This document shows, one piece after another, positions 26,755 to 35,035 of a DNA stretch of 64,000 nt. Each line of letters starts with the position of its first letter. Positions within the stretch are counted from its first letter, which is position 1. The translations under genes were made by a program, and so were the position numbers. Origin of the DNA: Pseudomonas sp. RIT-PI-q (GTDB taxonomy: Bacteria; Pseudomonadota; Gammaproteobacteria; Pseudomonadales; Pseudomonadaceae); the NCBI RefSeq assembly GCF_001297125.1, contig NZ_LHPC01000017.1:124001-188000 (forward strand), written 5' to 3'. A model generated the notes under the pieces. The model was not told where the DNA came from and did not search any database. It saw nothing but the letters and a program-made list of their open reading frames with translations.

Positions 26755-27786
26755 ATGACAGACCCCATCAACACCAAACGCCGGCATTTCCTGCAAATCG
26801 CCGGTATCGGTGCGGCGAGCCTTGCCGCGAGCAACTTGCTCAGCATCGGTACAGCCCAAGCGGCAACAACGCCGGCCAAACCCGCTGCTGCACTGACACC
26901 GATCAAGCAGATCCGCGCTGGCGTCCTCGACATCGGTTACTACGAGGCCGGCCCGAAAACCGGCCCGGTGGTGCTGTTGCTGCACGGTTATCCGTACAGC
27001 ATTCAGAGCTTCGAAGAAGTCGCACCGATTCTCGCTGCTCGCGGTTTCCGGGTGATCGTGCCGCACCTGCGCGGCCATGGCACCACCCGTTTCATCGGCC
27101 CGGCCACGCCGCGTGCCGGCCAGCAAGGCGCCATCGGCGACGACGTGATCGCCTTGATGGACGCCCTGAACATCAAGACCGCCGTGTTCGCCGGTTTCGA
27201 CTGGGGCGGCCGCGCAGCCTGTGTCGCCGCCGCGCTCTGGCCGGAACGCTGCACCGGGCTGGTGAGCGTCAACAGCTACCTGGTGCAGGACATCGCCCAC
27301 GCCACGGCGCCGATCCCGGCAAAAATCGAATCGGGCCTGTGGTATCAGTATTACTTCCAGACCGAACGCGGCCGCCTCGGCCTGACCGCCGATCCGTCCG
27401 GCATCGCCAAAGTCATCTGGACCCGCAACTCGCCGGCCTGGGCGTTCGACGACGCGACCCTGGCGCGCACCGCCGTCCATTTCAACAACCCGGATTACGT
27501 CGATGTGGTGATTCACTCCTACCGCCATCGCCTCGGCCTGGCTGACGGTTATCCGGCCTACGTCGACATCGAAAAACGCCTGGCCGCCCTGCCGCCGATC
27601 ACCCAGCCAGCGATCACCCTCGATGGCCTCACCGACGGCAACTACCCGGCCAGCGATGGCTCGGCCACGGCCAAGCGATTCACCGGCAAACGTATTCCCC
27701 GTCAGGTGCCGAATGCGGGGCACAACCTGCCCCAGGAAGCACCACAAGCGTTTGCCGATGCGGTGATTGATGTCGCGGCGCTGTAA
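26755..27786 (+). CDS. Tat-exported alpha/beta hydrolase (epoxide hydrolase-like)
   Basis: A 343-residue alpha/beta hydrolase. The N-terminus has a twin-arginine signal (KRRHFLQIAGIGAASLAAS) ending near AQA at 34-36, so the folded enzyme is exported. The oxyanion HGYP motif follows LLL near residue 78. The nucleophile is Asp149 in AGFDWGGRAA, pointing to the epoxide-hydrolase/haloalkane-dehalogenase type rather than a serine esterase; the catalytic His is in NAGHNLPQEAP. The start at 26755 has a weak ribosome site. An exported metallo-beta-lactamase-fold gene begins four bases after its stop, so the pair is co-transcribed. Substrate unknown. Confidence 0.87.
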   Translation: MTDPINTKRRHFLQIAGIGAASLAASNLLSIGTAQAATTPAKPAAALTPIKQIRAGVLDIGYYEAGPKTGPVVLLLHGYPYSIQSFEEVAPILAARGFRVIVPHLRGHGTTRFIGPATPRAGQQGAIGDDVIALMDALNIKTAVFAGFDWGGRAACVAAALWPERCTGLVSVNSYLVQDIAHATAPIPAKIESGLWYQYYFQTERGRLGLTADPSGIAKVIWTRNSPAWAFDDATLARTAVHFNNPDYVDVVIHSYRHRLGLADGYPAYVDIEKRLAALPPITQPAITLDGLTDGNYPASDGSATAKRFTGKRIPRQVPNAGHNLPQEAPQAFADAVIDVAAL

Positions 27787-27789
27787 GCG

Positions 27790-28725
27790 ATGATTTCCCT
27801 GTCCGACTTGCTGCGGTTTGCCATGGGGTTGTTACTGGCGGCGGTGCTTTGCGTCAGTGTCGACACCAAAAGTGCCCGGGCGGCGGAACCGGGCCAGGCG
27901 CCGCTGGAGTTACTCGTGCTCGGCTCGGGCGGGCCGGGCGCTGGCGGCCGGGCCGGCGCCGGGTACGTGGTGCTGCTCGACGGCACTCCGCGAATTCTGC
28001 TGGATGCCGGACCGGGGACGTTCGTGCGATTGGGTGAAGCGCAGCTCGATATTCGCTACCTGGACATCGTGCTGCTGACGCACCTGCATGTCGATCACGT
28101 GGCGGAACTGCCGGGCATCGTCAAGGCGCGGGCCGTGGCGTCACGGTCCGCTATCGATTTCCAGGTCTTCGGGCCAGGTGCTGCTCCCCCCTTCCCTCCC
28201 ACCCGCCATTACATCGACCTGATGTTCGGCAAGGACGGCGCCTTCAGTTACTTGCAGGATTTCGCCGGGACCGTGGCGTTCGACACCACTGACATTGATA
28301 ACGCCACGACCGCCAAAACCATTCTCAGCGAGGACGGCCTGCTGATCACTGCGGTGGCCGGCCATCCCCGCGACGCCCCGGCCGTGATCTATCGCGTCGA
28401 CTACAAAGGCAAAAGCATCACCTTCAGCGGTGACATCGACGCCCATGGCCACGCCGCGCTGACGCGCATTGCCAAGGGCTCGGATTTACTGGTGTTCAAT
28501 GCCGCTGTACTGGATCCACCCGACTCGCCGCCAGCGCTTTACGCGTTGCACACAGCGCCGGGCGACATCGGCAACATCAGCGCCGCCGCCGACGTGTCGA
28601 GCCTGTTGCTCAGCCATCTGTCGCGAGACATCGATGAGTCCCGTGACGCCGTGACTCAATCCATCCGCCACAGCTACCACGGTCCGGTGCAGTTCGCCGA
28701 GGATGGCTTGCGCATTCAGCCGTAA
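27790..28725 (+). CDS. exported metallo-beta-lactamase-fold hydrolase
   Basis: A 311-residue MBL-fold metallohydrolase. Residues 1-31 form a signal peptide ending ARA. The metal motif HLHVDH follows VLLT, and later ligand segments include AVAGHPRDAP and FSGDID; the arrangement fits the RNase Z/arylsulfatase-like MBL branch. The gene starts four bases after the Tat-exported hydrolase, so both act in the periplasm, possibly on one substrate in turn. This is inferred from spacing only. Confidence 0.87.
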   Translation: MISLSDLLRFAMGLLLAAVLCVSVDTKSARAAEPGQAPLELLVLGSGGPGAGGRAGAGYVVLLDGTPRILLDAGPGTFVRLGEAQLDIRYLDIVLLTHLHVDHVAELPGIVKARAVASRSAIDFQVFGPGAAPPFPPTRHYIDLMFGKDGAFSYLQDFAGTVAFDTTDIDNATTAKTILSEDGLLITAVAGHPRDAPAVIYRVDYKGKSITFSGDIDAHGHAALTRIAKGSDLLVFNAAVLDPPDSPPALYALHTAPGDIGNISAAADVSSLLLSHLSRDIDESRDAVTQSIRHSYHGPVQFAEDGLRIQP

Positions 28726-28886
28726 ACCGTTTTGTATCCGTCTGTATAAGAACCCGCGACAGATACGCAAACCCCGATTTCGTGGCATTCGCGCACACAT
28801 CAGCGATACACCCGAGCGTTTAACTGTGAACACCAGATAGCAGCAGCTACTGACCCACTCAAACTAAAGCGCACGGAGAATCACCC

Positions 28887-29225
28887 ATGTTCAACTTCTC
28901 GAAAGTCTCGTCCCTGGCACTCGGCTTGGCACTGGTAGGCGGTCTCGGCCTGTCGAACCTGGCCACGGCCAGCACTGAATCCCACAGCCCGGTCCAGCAA
29001 CTGCTGGTGGAAGGCGGTGCCGATCGCCTGCAAGAGCTGCGTGAACGTGTCGCCGAAGGGGGTTCCGACCGCCTGATCGAGAACCGCGTTGCCGAGGGCG
29101 GTGCCGACCGTCTGCAAGAACTGCGCGAACGTGTCGCCCTGACCAGCCCGAGCAACGCCGTACGCGGCGGTGTGATCGTTGCCGAGAACCGCGCCGAGTT
29201 CGGTTCGAAATATCAGCGGTACTGA
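28887..29225 (+). CDS. small exported repeat protein with EFGSKYQRY tail
   Basis: A 112-residue exported protein; similar ones in Pseudomonas are often labelled 'phage infection protein' without evidence I can confirm. Residues 1-28 form a signal peptide. The mature part holds repeats of the form VAEGG(A/S)DRL, two of them running into QELRERV. The last 15 residues, VAENRAEFGSKYQRY, recur almost exactly in the protein at 30307. One unit, VAEGGSDRLIENR, has the length and pattern of the diverged units in the protein at 6636. GGAGA precedes the ATG. It is monocistronic. Function unknown; surface or periplasmic role is likely. Confidence 0.85.
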   Translation: MFNFSKVSSLALGLALVGGLGLSNLATASTESHSPVQQLLVEGGADRLQELRERVAEGGSDRLIENRVAEGGADRLQELRERVALTSPSNAVRGGVIVAENRAEFGSKYQRY

Positions 29226-29246
29226 TCACGAAGCCACCAAGATCAA

Positions 29247-29340
29247 CTGTGGGAGCGAGCTTGCTCGCGAAGGCGGAGTGTCAGCAGACATCCATGCTGG
29301 ATGTCACACCGCTTTCGCGAGCTTGCTCGCTCCCACAGGG
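29247..29340. repeat. REPIN, GTGGGAGCGAGCTTGCTCGCG class
   Basis: An inverted pair of CTGTGGGAGCGAGCTTGCTC elements lies just after the stop of the 28887 gene and probably forms the 3' end structure of its mRNA. Confidence 0.88.
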
Positions 29341-29463
29341 GTTATTTGTCGGCCGGGCAATCACCGGCAGTCCTGAGATCTGACGCAATAGTCCGACAAT
29401 TTCTCGGGACAGGTGCTGCACGCTCGTACTAAGATTTGCGCTTCATTTCATCAAGGACGATTC

Positions 29464-30198
29464 ATGAAGCGCTATGTCGGTTGCCTGTTGTTCTTCCTGA
29501 CATTCACCGCGGTCGCCGCCGATCTGAACATGCTCACCGACAACCATCCTCCCCTGCATTTTCAGCAAGGCAGCGAGTTGGTGGGGTTTGGCGTGGATGT
29601 GGTGCACGCGCTGGCCGAACGCGCCGGCGACCAGGTGCATCTGCAACAAGTCCCGTTGCTGCGCGCCTTGCACATCGCCACGACCGAACCTGCCACCGGC
29701 GTGTTCACCGTGATGCGCACGCCCGAGCGCGAGGCCCAGTACCAGTGGGTCGGACCGCTGATGGACGTGGAAACCGCGCTCTATTCCGCTGACAATGCTC
29801 AGCAACCCGTACGCAGTTTGCAGCAAGCCGCGAGCCTTGGTCGTATCGCCGTCCCGCGAAAATGGCTGGCCTACGGTTACTTGCAACAGCAGGGTTTGAA
29901 CAATGTCTACGGCGTGGAAACGCCCGAGCAAATGATGCGTCTGGCGCGACTGGGCCGCACCGAATTTGTGGTGGCCGACACCCTCTCCATCGCCACCCTG
30001 GCGCGCGAAGAAGGGTTGGCGCCCAGCCAGTTGCACTATCAGATGCCGCTGATGAAACAAGGCACGTACATCGCGTTTTCCCCGCAAACCGATGCGCGAC
30101 AGGTGGCGCGTTGGCAACAGGCACTGGACGAGATGAACCGTGACGGCCGTCTGGAACAACTCAAGCAGCGCTGGCTAAGCGACAACACGCCGCGCTGA
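29464..30198 (+). CDS. periplasmic family-3 solute-binding-like protein
   Basis: A 244-residue exported protein. Residues 1-19 form a signal peptide (MKRYVGCLLFFLTFTAVAA). The rest follows the SBP_bac_3 pattern: LNMLTDNHPPLHFQQ, GFGVDVVHALAERAG, and a C-terminal lobe ending LEQLKQRWLSD. No permease or ATPase is nearby, so it is an orphan binding protein. Such orphans may serve distant transporters or sensors. AAGGA precedes the ATG at 29464. It lies between two small exported proteins that share a C-terminal motif, but is not in one unit with them. Confidence 0.87.
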   Translation: MKRYVGCLLFFLTFTAVAADLNMLTDNHPPLHFQQGSELVGFGVDVVHALAERAGDQVHLQQVPLLRALHIATTEPATGVFTVMRTPEREAQYQWVGPLMDVETALYSADNAQQPVRSLQQAASLGRIAVPRKWLAYGYLQQQGLNNVYGVETPEQMMRLARLGRTEFVVADTLSIATLAREEGLAPSQLHYQMPLMKQGTYIAFSPQTDARQVARWQQALDEMNRDGRLEQLKQRWLSDNTPR

Positions 30199-30306
30199 CG
30201 GTGGATCAACGCGCTCGATAACAACTATGCGCAAGGGTGCTTTTTCATTGCGACGCGCCAGCCCTAGAGTGGCCACATCTTCTCCCCACTCTTCTGGAGC
30301 AACATC

Positions 30307-30531
30307 ATGAAAAGCATCATCGGTCTTGGTTTCGCCCTGTCGGTTCTTGGCGCTACATCGGCCATTGCCGCACCCCACGCCACCTCGCAAGTCGTGGCAG
30401 CCGTGAAAGTCAGCCAACCGGCCACGCTGAACGTGAACACCGTCGGCGTTGATCACAAAGACAGCCAGGCAAGCAAACTGTACGTCGCTGAAAATCGTCC
30501 TGAGTTTGGTTCGAAGTATCAGCGTTATTGA
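30307..30531 (+). CDS. small exported protein with EFGSKYQRY tail
   Basis: A 74-residue exported protein. Residues 1-22 form a signal peptide ending AIAA. The middle, rich in valine and serine, has no recognised motif. The C-terminus VAENRPEFGSKYQRY matches the last 15 residues of the protein at 28887 with one substitution, although the DNA differs at nine synonymous codons, so the match is kept by selection. GGAG lies upstream of the ATG and a strong terminator follows. Function unknown. Confidence 0.8.
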   Translation: MKSIIGLGFALSVLGATSAIAAPHATSQVVAAVKVSQPATLNVNTVGVDHKDSQASKLYVAENRPEFGSKYQRY

Positions 30532-30558
30532 TTAACGGCTTTGTGCCGCTATCAACAA

Positions 30559-30594
30559 GAACCCCCGGGTAGATCCTGTCTATCCGGGGGTTCT
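30559..30594. terminator. intrinsic terminator, probably bidirectional
   Basis: GAACCCCCGG pairs with CCGGGGGTTC across a 15-base loop, with T-rich DNA on the plus-strand side and, in reverse, TTGTTGAT. It lies between the 30307 gene and the convergent NCS1 transporter and can end both. Confidence 0.85.
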
Positions 30595-30617
30595 CGTTTG
30601 TGAAGCCGAGGCAGGAC

Positions 30618-32024
30618 TTAGTCGGTGTAACCCAGCCGCACGGCCCGGCTTTCCTGCGCCTGGCCACGGGTCGCCAGGCAATAGTAGAGCGGACACGTCA
30701 CCAGCAACCCTACCAGCCACGACAGGTCCGCGCCGTCGACAAGGTTGGCGTAAGGCCCGACATATAACGACGTATTGGCAAACGGCAGTTGCACGATAAT
30801 CCCGATGAAATACGCAACAATCGCATGCAGGTTGAAACGCCCGTAAATCCCGCCGTCCGCACGGAAAATCGAGGCGATGTCGTAGCTGCCGCGCTTGATC
30901 AGGTAGAAGTCAATCAGGTTGATCGACGCCCAAGGCACCAGCACCAGTAACAACGCCAGAATCAACCCGATGAACTGCGAGATGAAATCCGCCGAAGCGC
31001 CCAGCGCCACCACACAGCACCCCGCCAGCACCCCACTCGACAACACCACGCGAACCTTGATGCTCGGCGTCCACTGGCTGGCGAAGGTCTGGATCGAGGT
31101 GATGATCGACAGCACCGCGCCGTACAGATTCAAGGCGTTGTGGCTGATGATATTGAGCAAAAACAGCACCATCAGAATAGGCCCCAACCAGCCGGTGGAC
31201 TGCTTCACAGCAGCCATTGCCTCGGTGCCTTCCGGGGTCGCCAGCACCGCGACCGCGCCAAAGGTAAACGACAGAATAGTACCCAGCGTTGCCCCCAGAT
31301 AAGTGGCAAAAAACGGACGGGCAATACCGATATCCGCCGGCAGGTAACGCGAGTAATCCGACACATAAGGCGAAAAGCTGATCTGCCAGATGATCCCCAG
31401 CGATACCGTCGCCAACCAGCCAGACAGATTGAAACCGCCACGACTGAAAAAGTCCGCCGGCAGATCATGGGCAAAGATGTAAAGGAAGCCAGCGAGCAAG
31501 GCGCTGCCCATGACCCAGGTGCCGATACGATTAAGGGTGTGAATGAAGCGGTAGCCGATCACCCCGATTGCAGTGGCGCCGAGGGCGCCCATGAGGATGC
31601 TCGCGGATACCGGAACTGAAGGCGCGATGCCGACAATCGACTTGCCCGCAAGCACGATGTTGGAGATGAAAAAACCGATGTAGATGATCGCCGCGAAAAA
31701 CACGATCAGCAGCGCACCAAAACGACCGAACTGGCCACGGCTCTGGACCATCTGCGGAATCCCCATGCGCGGGCCTTGTGCCGACGCGAGGGCAATCACC
31801 AGGCCGCCGACCATATGCCCGAGCGCAATCGCCAGCAATCCCCAGAACAGGTCGAGATGAAACACCTGAACCACCATGGCACCGGTGACGATGGGCAGTG
31901 GCGCGATGTTGGTGCTGAACCATAAGGTGAAAAGATCGCGGGCCTTCCCGTGGCGCTCTGCGAGGGGGACGTAGTCGACCGTGTGATTCTCGATCAGGGG
32001 GTCTTGCCGGGACATCTCGGACAT
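30618..32024 (-). CDS. NCS1-family nucleobase/vitamin:cation symporter A
   Basis: A 468-residue inner-membrane transporter with about 12 membrane helices, of the NCS1 family (cytosine, allantoin, hydantoin, thiamine and relatives). ASAQGPRMGIPQMVQSRGQFG in the first third and SFSPYVSDYSRYLP in the middle are family signatures. The start at 32024 gives a normal length; a second ATG three codons later is possible. It is divergent from the flavin reductase and lies beyond one copy of the TTAnGGyATwCCAwC motif (32112-32126). A second NCS1 gene ends the cluster at 36400. Substrate unknown. Confidence 0.92.
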   Translation of the reverse strand: MSEMSRQDPLIENHTVDYVPLAERHGKARDLFTLWFSTNIAPLPIVTGAMVVQVFHLDLFWGLLAIALGHMVGGLVIALASAQGPRMGIPQMVQSRGQFGRFGALLIVFFAAIIYIGFFISNIVLAGKSIVGIAPSVPVSASILMGALGATAIGVIGYRFIHTLNRIGTWVMGSALLAGFLYIFAHDLPADFFSRGGFNLSGWLATVSLGIIWQISFSPYVSDYSRYLPADIGIARPFFATYLGATLGTILSFTFGAVAVLATPEGTEAMAAVKQSTGWLGPILMVLFLLNIISHNALNLYGAVLSIITSIQTFASQWTPSIKVRVVLSSGVLAGCCVVALGASADFISQFIGLILALLLVLVPWASINLIDFYLIKRGSYDIASIFRADGGIYGRFNLHAIVAYFIGIIVQLPFANTSLYVGPYANLVDGADLSWLVGLLVTCPLYYCLATRGQAQESRAVRLGYTD

Positions 32025-32349
32025 GTGCGTGAACTCTAGTTTGTCTGATCTTATAGTTGTACGAAGCCAAACCGGGGGTACTCGATGGCACCCGCTCAGA
32101 TGCGAGCCATATTATGGTATTCCAACATTTTCACAAGACTGATCCGGTTTTTTAACACCCCGCTGATCGGCAATCCTGCCGCCTAAAAGCACGCCATGCC
32201 TAGCGTAAAGCCCCGTAAACATTGACTTTAAGACCGAATATGCACGTTTATCGGTTCACAGAAAAAGCCCTTGCAAACTATGTATTACGGTATACCATCA
32301 GACCTACAAACCCATAAGAATTCACGTTACATCGCCAGAGGACCGTCCC
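32025..32349. promoter_or_regulatory. divergent promoter region with two 15-bp motif copies
   Basis: This 325-base gap separates the divergent NCS1 and flavin reductase genes. It contains TTATGGTATTCCAAC at 32112-32126 and TTACGGTATACCATC at 32285-32299, the latter with a GGTATACC palindromic centre. A third copy lies before the LLM gene. The motif looks like a GntR-type operator, but no regulator gene is in the cluster. No gene is present in the gap. Confidence 0.65.
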
Positions 32350-32835
32350 ATGATCGATGCCGCCATCTACAAACAAGTGATGGGTTCGTTTCCGTCCGGT
32401 GTGACCGTGATCACCACGCTGGATGACGACGGTCAAATCGTCGGCCTGACCGCCAGCGCCTTCAGTTCGCTGTCCATGGACCCGGCCCTGGTGCTGTTCT
32501 GCCCCAACTACAGCTCCGATTCCTACCCGGTGCTGATCAAAAACAAACGCTTTGCCATTCACGTCCTGTCCGGCGGCCAGCAGAGCGAAGCGTATGCGTT
32601 CGCCCGTAAAGGCAAAGACAAGGCCCAAGGCATCGAATGGACCTTGAGCGAACTGGGCAACCCGATTCTGGCCAATGCCACCGCAGTGATCGAATGCGAG
32701 TTGTGGCGCGAATATGAAGGCGGCGACCACGCCATCATGGTCGGTGCAGTGAAGAACCTGATCGTGCCCCAACAGAACGCCGGGCCACTGGTGTATTGCC
32801 ACGGCAAAATGGGCGCCCTGCCCGTTCTCGCCTGA
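32350..32835 (+). CDS. flavin reductase (HpaC/RutF-like)
   Basis: A 161-residue NAD(P)H:flavin reductase with a split-barrel flavin-binding fold, which would supply reduced FMN to a monooxygenase. Family patterns are FPSGVTVITT near residue 15, GLTASAFSSLSMDPALVLFC, and HAIMVGAVKNL in the third quarter. The ATG follows GAGGACCGTCCC. The LLM monooxygenase gene follows after a REPIN, making this its natural electron supplier. RutF and HpaC have the same length and layout; neither name can be assigned here. Confidence 0.92.
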   Translation: MIDAAIYKQVMGSFPSGVTVITTLDDDGQIVGLTASAFSSLSMDPALVLFCPNYSSDSYPVLIKNKRFAIHVLSGGQQSEAYAFARKGKDKAQGIEWTLSELGNPILANATAVIECELWREYEGGDHAIMVGAVKNLIVPQQNAGPLVYCHGKMGALPVLA

Positions 32836-32844
32836 TTCGACAAC

Positions 32845-32921
32845 AAAGATCGCAGCCTGCGGCAGCGCCTACAGGTGTACGCCGCTAGAATGCAGGAGCT
32901 GCCGCAGGCTGCGATCTTTTG
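32845..32921. repeat. REPIN inside the LLM monooxygenase cluster
   Basis: Inverted GATCGCAGCCTGCGGCAGC / GCTGCCGCAGGCTGCGATC lie between the flavin reductase and LLM genes, suggesting they are not a simple single transcript. Confidence 0.87.
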
Positions 32922-32957
32922 ATCTTTCCAAGATAACCCTTTTGCAAATATGCCGTG

Positions 32958-32972
32958 TTAGGGCATACCAAC
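32958..32972. promoter_or_regulatory. third copy of the cluster-specific 15-bp motif
   Basis: TTAGGGCATACCAAC lies 28 bases before the LLM monooxygenase ATG, close to where an operator would overlap a promoter or leader. It agrees with the copies at 32112 and 32285 at TTA, GG, AT, CCA and the final C. Confidence 0.6.
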
Positions 32973-33000
32973 AAAACAACAAAGATCCGAGGTAAGCGTC

Positions 33001-34044
33001 ATGAAGTTTTCCCTGTTCGTGCACATGGAACGTTGGGACGAAAGCGTCAGCCACCGTCAGCTGTTCGAAGACTTGACCGAACTGACCCTGATGGCCGAGG
33101 CCGGTGGTTTCAGCACGGTCTGGATCGGCGAACACCACGCCATGGAATACACCATCTCGCCTAGCCCGATGCCGCTGTTGGCTTACCTCGCAGCCAAGAC
33201 CACCACCATTCACCTCGGCGCCGGCACCATCATTGCGCCGTTCTGGCACCCGTTGCGGGTGGCCGGCGAGTGCGCGTTGCTCGACGTGATCAGCAACGGT
33301 CGCATGGAAGTCGGCCTGGCCCGCGGTGCCTATCAGGTCGAATTCGACCGCATGGCCGGCGGCATGCCCGCCTCGTCTGGCGGCCAGGCATTGCGTGAGA
33401 TGGTTCCGGTGGTCCGCGCGCTGTGGCAAGGCGATTACGCCCACGACGGCGATATCTGGAAATTTCCGACCTCCACCAGCGTGCCCAAGCCGATCCAGAA
33501 GCCCAATCCGCCGATGTGGATCGCCGCGCGCGACCCGGACTCGCACAACTTTGCCGTGGCCAACGGCTGCAACGTCATGGTCACGCCGCTGATGAAGGGC
33601 GACGAAGAGGTCCTCGACCTGAAGAACAAGTTCCAGACCGCCCTGGACAACAACCCGGACGTACCGCGCCCGCAACTGATGGTACTGCGCCACACTCACG
33701 TTCACGCCGTCGATGACCCGGAAGGCTGGAAAGTCGGGGCCAAGGCGATCTCGCGTTTCTACCGCACCTTCGACGCCTGGTTCGGCAATAAGGAAGTGCC
33801 GGTCAACGGCTTCCTGGCGCCAAGCCCGGAAGAGAAATTCGCCGCGCGCCCTGAGTTCGAACTGGAGAGTCTGCACAGGACCGCCATGATCGGCACCCCG
33901 GAAGAAATCATTCCGCGCATCAAGTATTACCAGGAACTGGGCGTCGACGAATTCAGCTTCTGGTGCGATAACAGCTTGCCCCACGCGGAGAAGAAAAAAT
34001 CCCTGGAGCTGTTTATCAAACACGTGGTGCCAGCGTTTCGCTGA
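33001..34044 (+). CDS. LLM-class flavin-dependent monooxygenase
   Basis: A 347-residue luciferase-like (bacterial LLM) monooxygenase that would use reduced FMN from the upstream reductase to oxidise an unknown organic substrate. MKFSLFVHMERWDE and IGEHHAMEYTISPSPM match the N-terminal TIM-barrel strands with the conserved EHH, and RMEVGLARGAYQ fits the flavin-site region. The length is normal. With a cysteine hydrolase and NCS1 transporters it recalls RutA-RutB of pyrimidine breakdown, but RutC, RutD and RutE equivalents are missing and the transporters differ. A 15-bp motif precedes it. Confidence 0.9.
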   Translation: MKFSLFVHMERWDESVSHRQLFEDLTELTLMAEAGGFSTVWIGEHHAMEYTISPSPMPLLAYLAAKTTTIHLGAGTIIAPFWHPLRVAGECALLDVISNGRMEVGLARGAYQVEFDRMAGGMPASSGGQALREMVPVVRALWQGDYAHDGDIWKFPTSTSVPKPIQKPNPPMWIAARDPDSHNFAVANGCNVMVTPLMKGDEEVLDLKNKFQTALDNNPDVPRPQLMVLRHTHVHAVDDPEGWKVGAKAISRFYRTFDAWFGNKEVPVNGFLAPSPEEKFAARPEFELESLHRTAMIGTPEEIIPRIKYYQELGVDEFSFWCDNSLPHAEKKKSLELFIKHVVPAFR

Positions 34045-34107
34045 GTCCATCACCCTGCCCCCGGACGCGAAGCCTGGGGGCCTGACTGACGTGTAGGGTC
34101 GATTCCC

Positions 34108-34260
34108 ATGCTGAACGATCGCCGCCCATCACTCGCCCCTTCCTCCGGCGCCGAGCAGGCTTACCTGCGCGGCGAATGGAGCGCTTCGCACCTGCATTTC
34201 AAGCGCCTGCGCGCCAGCGTTTCCGCCAAGCAGAACGGCTTCTGGCAAATAGTTCACTGA
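34108..34260 (+). CDS. small basic ORF between monooxygenase and hydrolase
   Basis: A 50-codon ORF, MLNDRRPSLAPSSG at the start and RASVSAKQNGFWQIVH at the end, fills the gap after the LLM gene. It is basic and soluble with no motif. A GTAGGG sequence lies upstream of the ATG, a weak ribosome site. The composition is plausible, but it may be chance. If real it would be in the same transcript as its neighbours. Confidence 0.35.
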   Translation: MLNDRRPSLAPSSGAEQAYLRGEWSASHLHFKRLRASVSAKQNGFWQIVH

Positions 34261-34352
34261 GCCCACCCGAACAGAACTCCACGCACCTCAGGTCCCGTCA
34301 TCGCGGGGCGTGTGCGGTGCATTGTGCTTCGGCTCATGATCAGGTTTGCTCA

Positions 34353-35030
34353 ATGAACAATAAAAACGCGCTGTTGATCATCGACATGCAACAAGAGGAC
34401 GGTTTCGTCCTGGAAAACCTCGACACCGTGGTCAGCCATACGGCCGCCCTGCTCGATACCGCCCGCCGTCAGCGGGTGCCCGTCATCTATACCCGCCACA
34501 TCAATAAAGCCGACGGTCGTGACCTGCCGCGTGGTGAACCGCGAGCGGCCGACGGCGGCCCGAGCAGTTATCGCGCCGGCACCCGGCAAGTGCAAATCAT
34601 CGAGTGCCTGGCACCGCAGCCGGATGAGCTGATTATCGACAAGGGCCGCTACAGCGCCTTCCACCGCACCGACCTCGATGCCCGGCTGAAGACACTTGAA
34701 ATCGACACCCTGATCGTCAGCGGCGTGTTGACCGATGTCTGCGTGCTCAGCACGGTGTTCGATGCCTTCGCCCTGGGTTATCACATTCGCCTGGTCAGCG
34801 ACGCCTGCACCACGACCACCCTGGCGGGACACTACTCGGCGCTGTTGATCATGGCCAACTGGGTCTATTCCCTGGAAATCCTAAGCTGCGCCCAATGCCT
34901 GCGAGCCCTGGAAAGCCGCGACTATCTGAGCCTGGCTCCCGACTGCCCGGACGCTTTCGCCCATCAGCCCCACGAGTTCGAAAACACCATCGCCCGTTTG
35001 CACACCCACCTCGCCCGGACTCAGGAGTGA
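34353..35030 (+). CDS. isochorismatase-family cysteine hydrolase
   Basis: A 225-residue hydrolase of the isochorismatase/N-carbamoylsarcosine amidase/RutB fold. The Asp-Lys-Cys triad is placed at Asp11 (LLIIDMQQED), Lys97 (IIDKGRYSAF) and Cys130 (SGVLTDVCVLST). It likely opens or deamidates the oxidation product of the LLM enzyme. The start at 34353 was chosen for the conserved NALLIIDMQ beginning; a longer frame upstream is not supported. The NCS1 gene B starts six bases after its stop, with its ribosome site inside this gene. Confidence 0.9.
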   Translation: MNNKNALLIIDMQQEDGFVLENLDTVVSHTAALLDTARRQRVPVIYTRHINKADGRDLPRGEPRAADGGPSSYRAGTRQVQIIECLAPQPDELIIDKGRYSAFHRTDLDARLKTLEIDTLIVSGVLTDVCVLSTVFDAFALGYHIRLVSDACTTTTLAGHYSALLIMANWVYSLEILSCAQCLRALESRDYLSLAPDCPDAFAHQPHEFENTIARLHTHLARTQE

Positions 35031-35035
35031 TCGCC

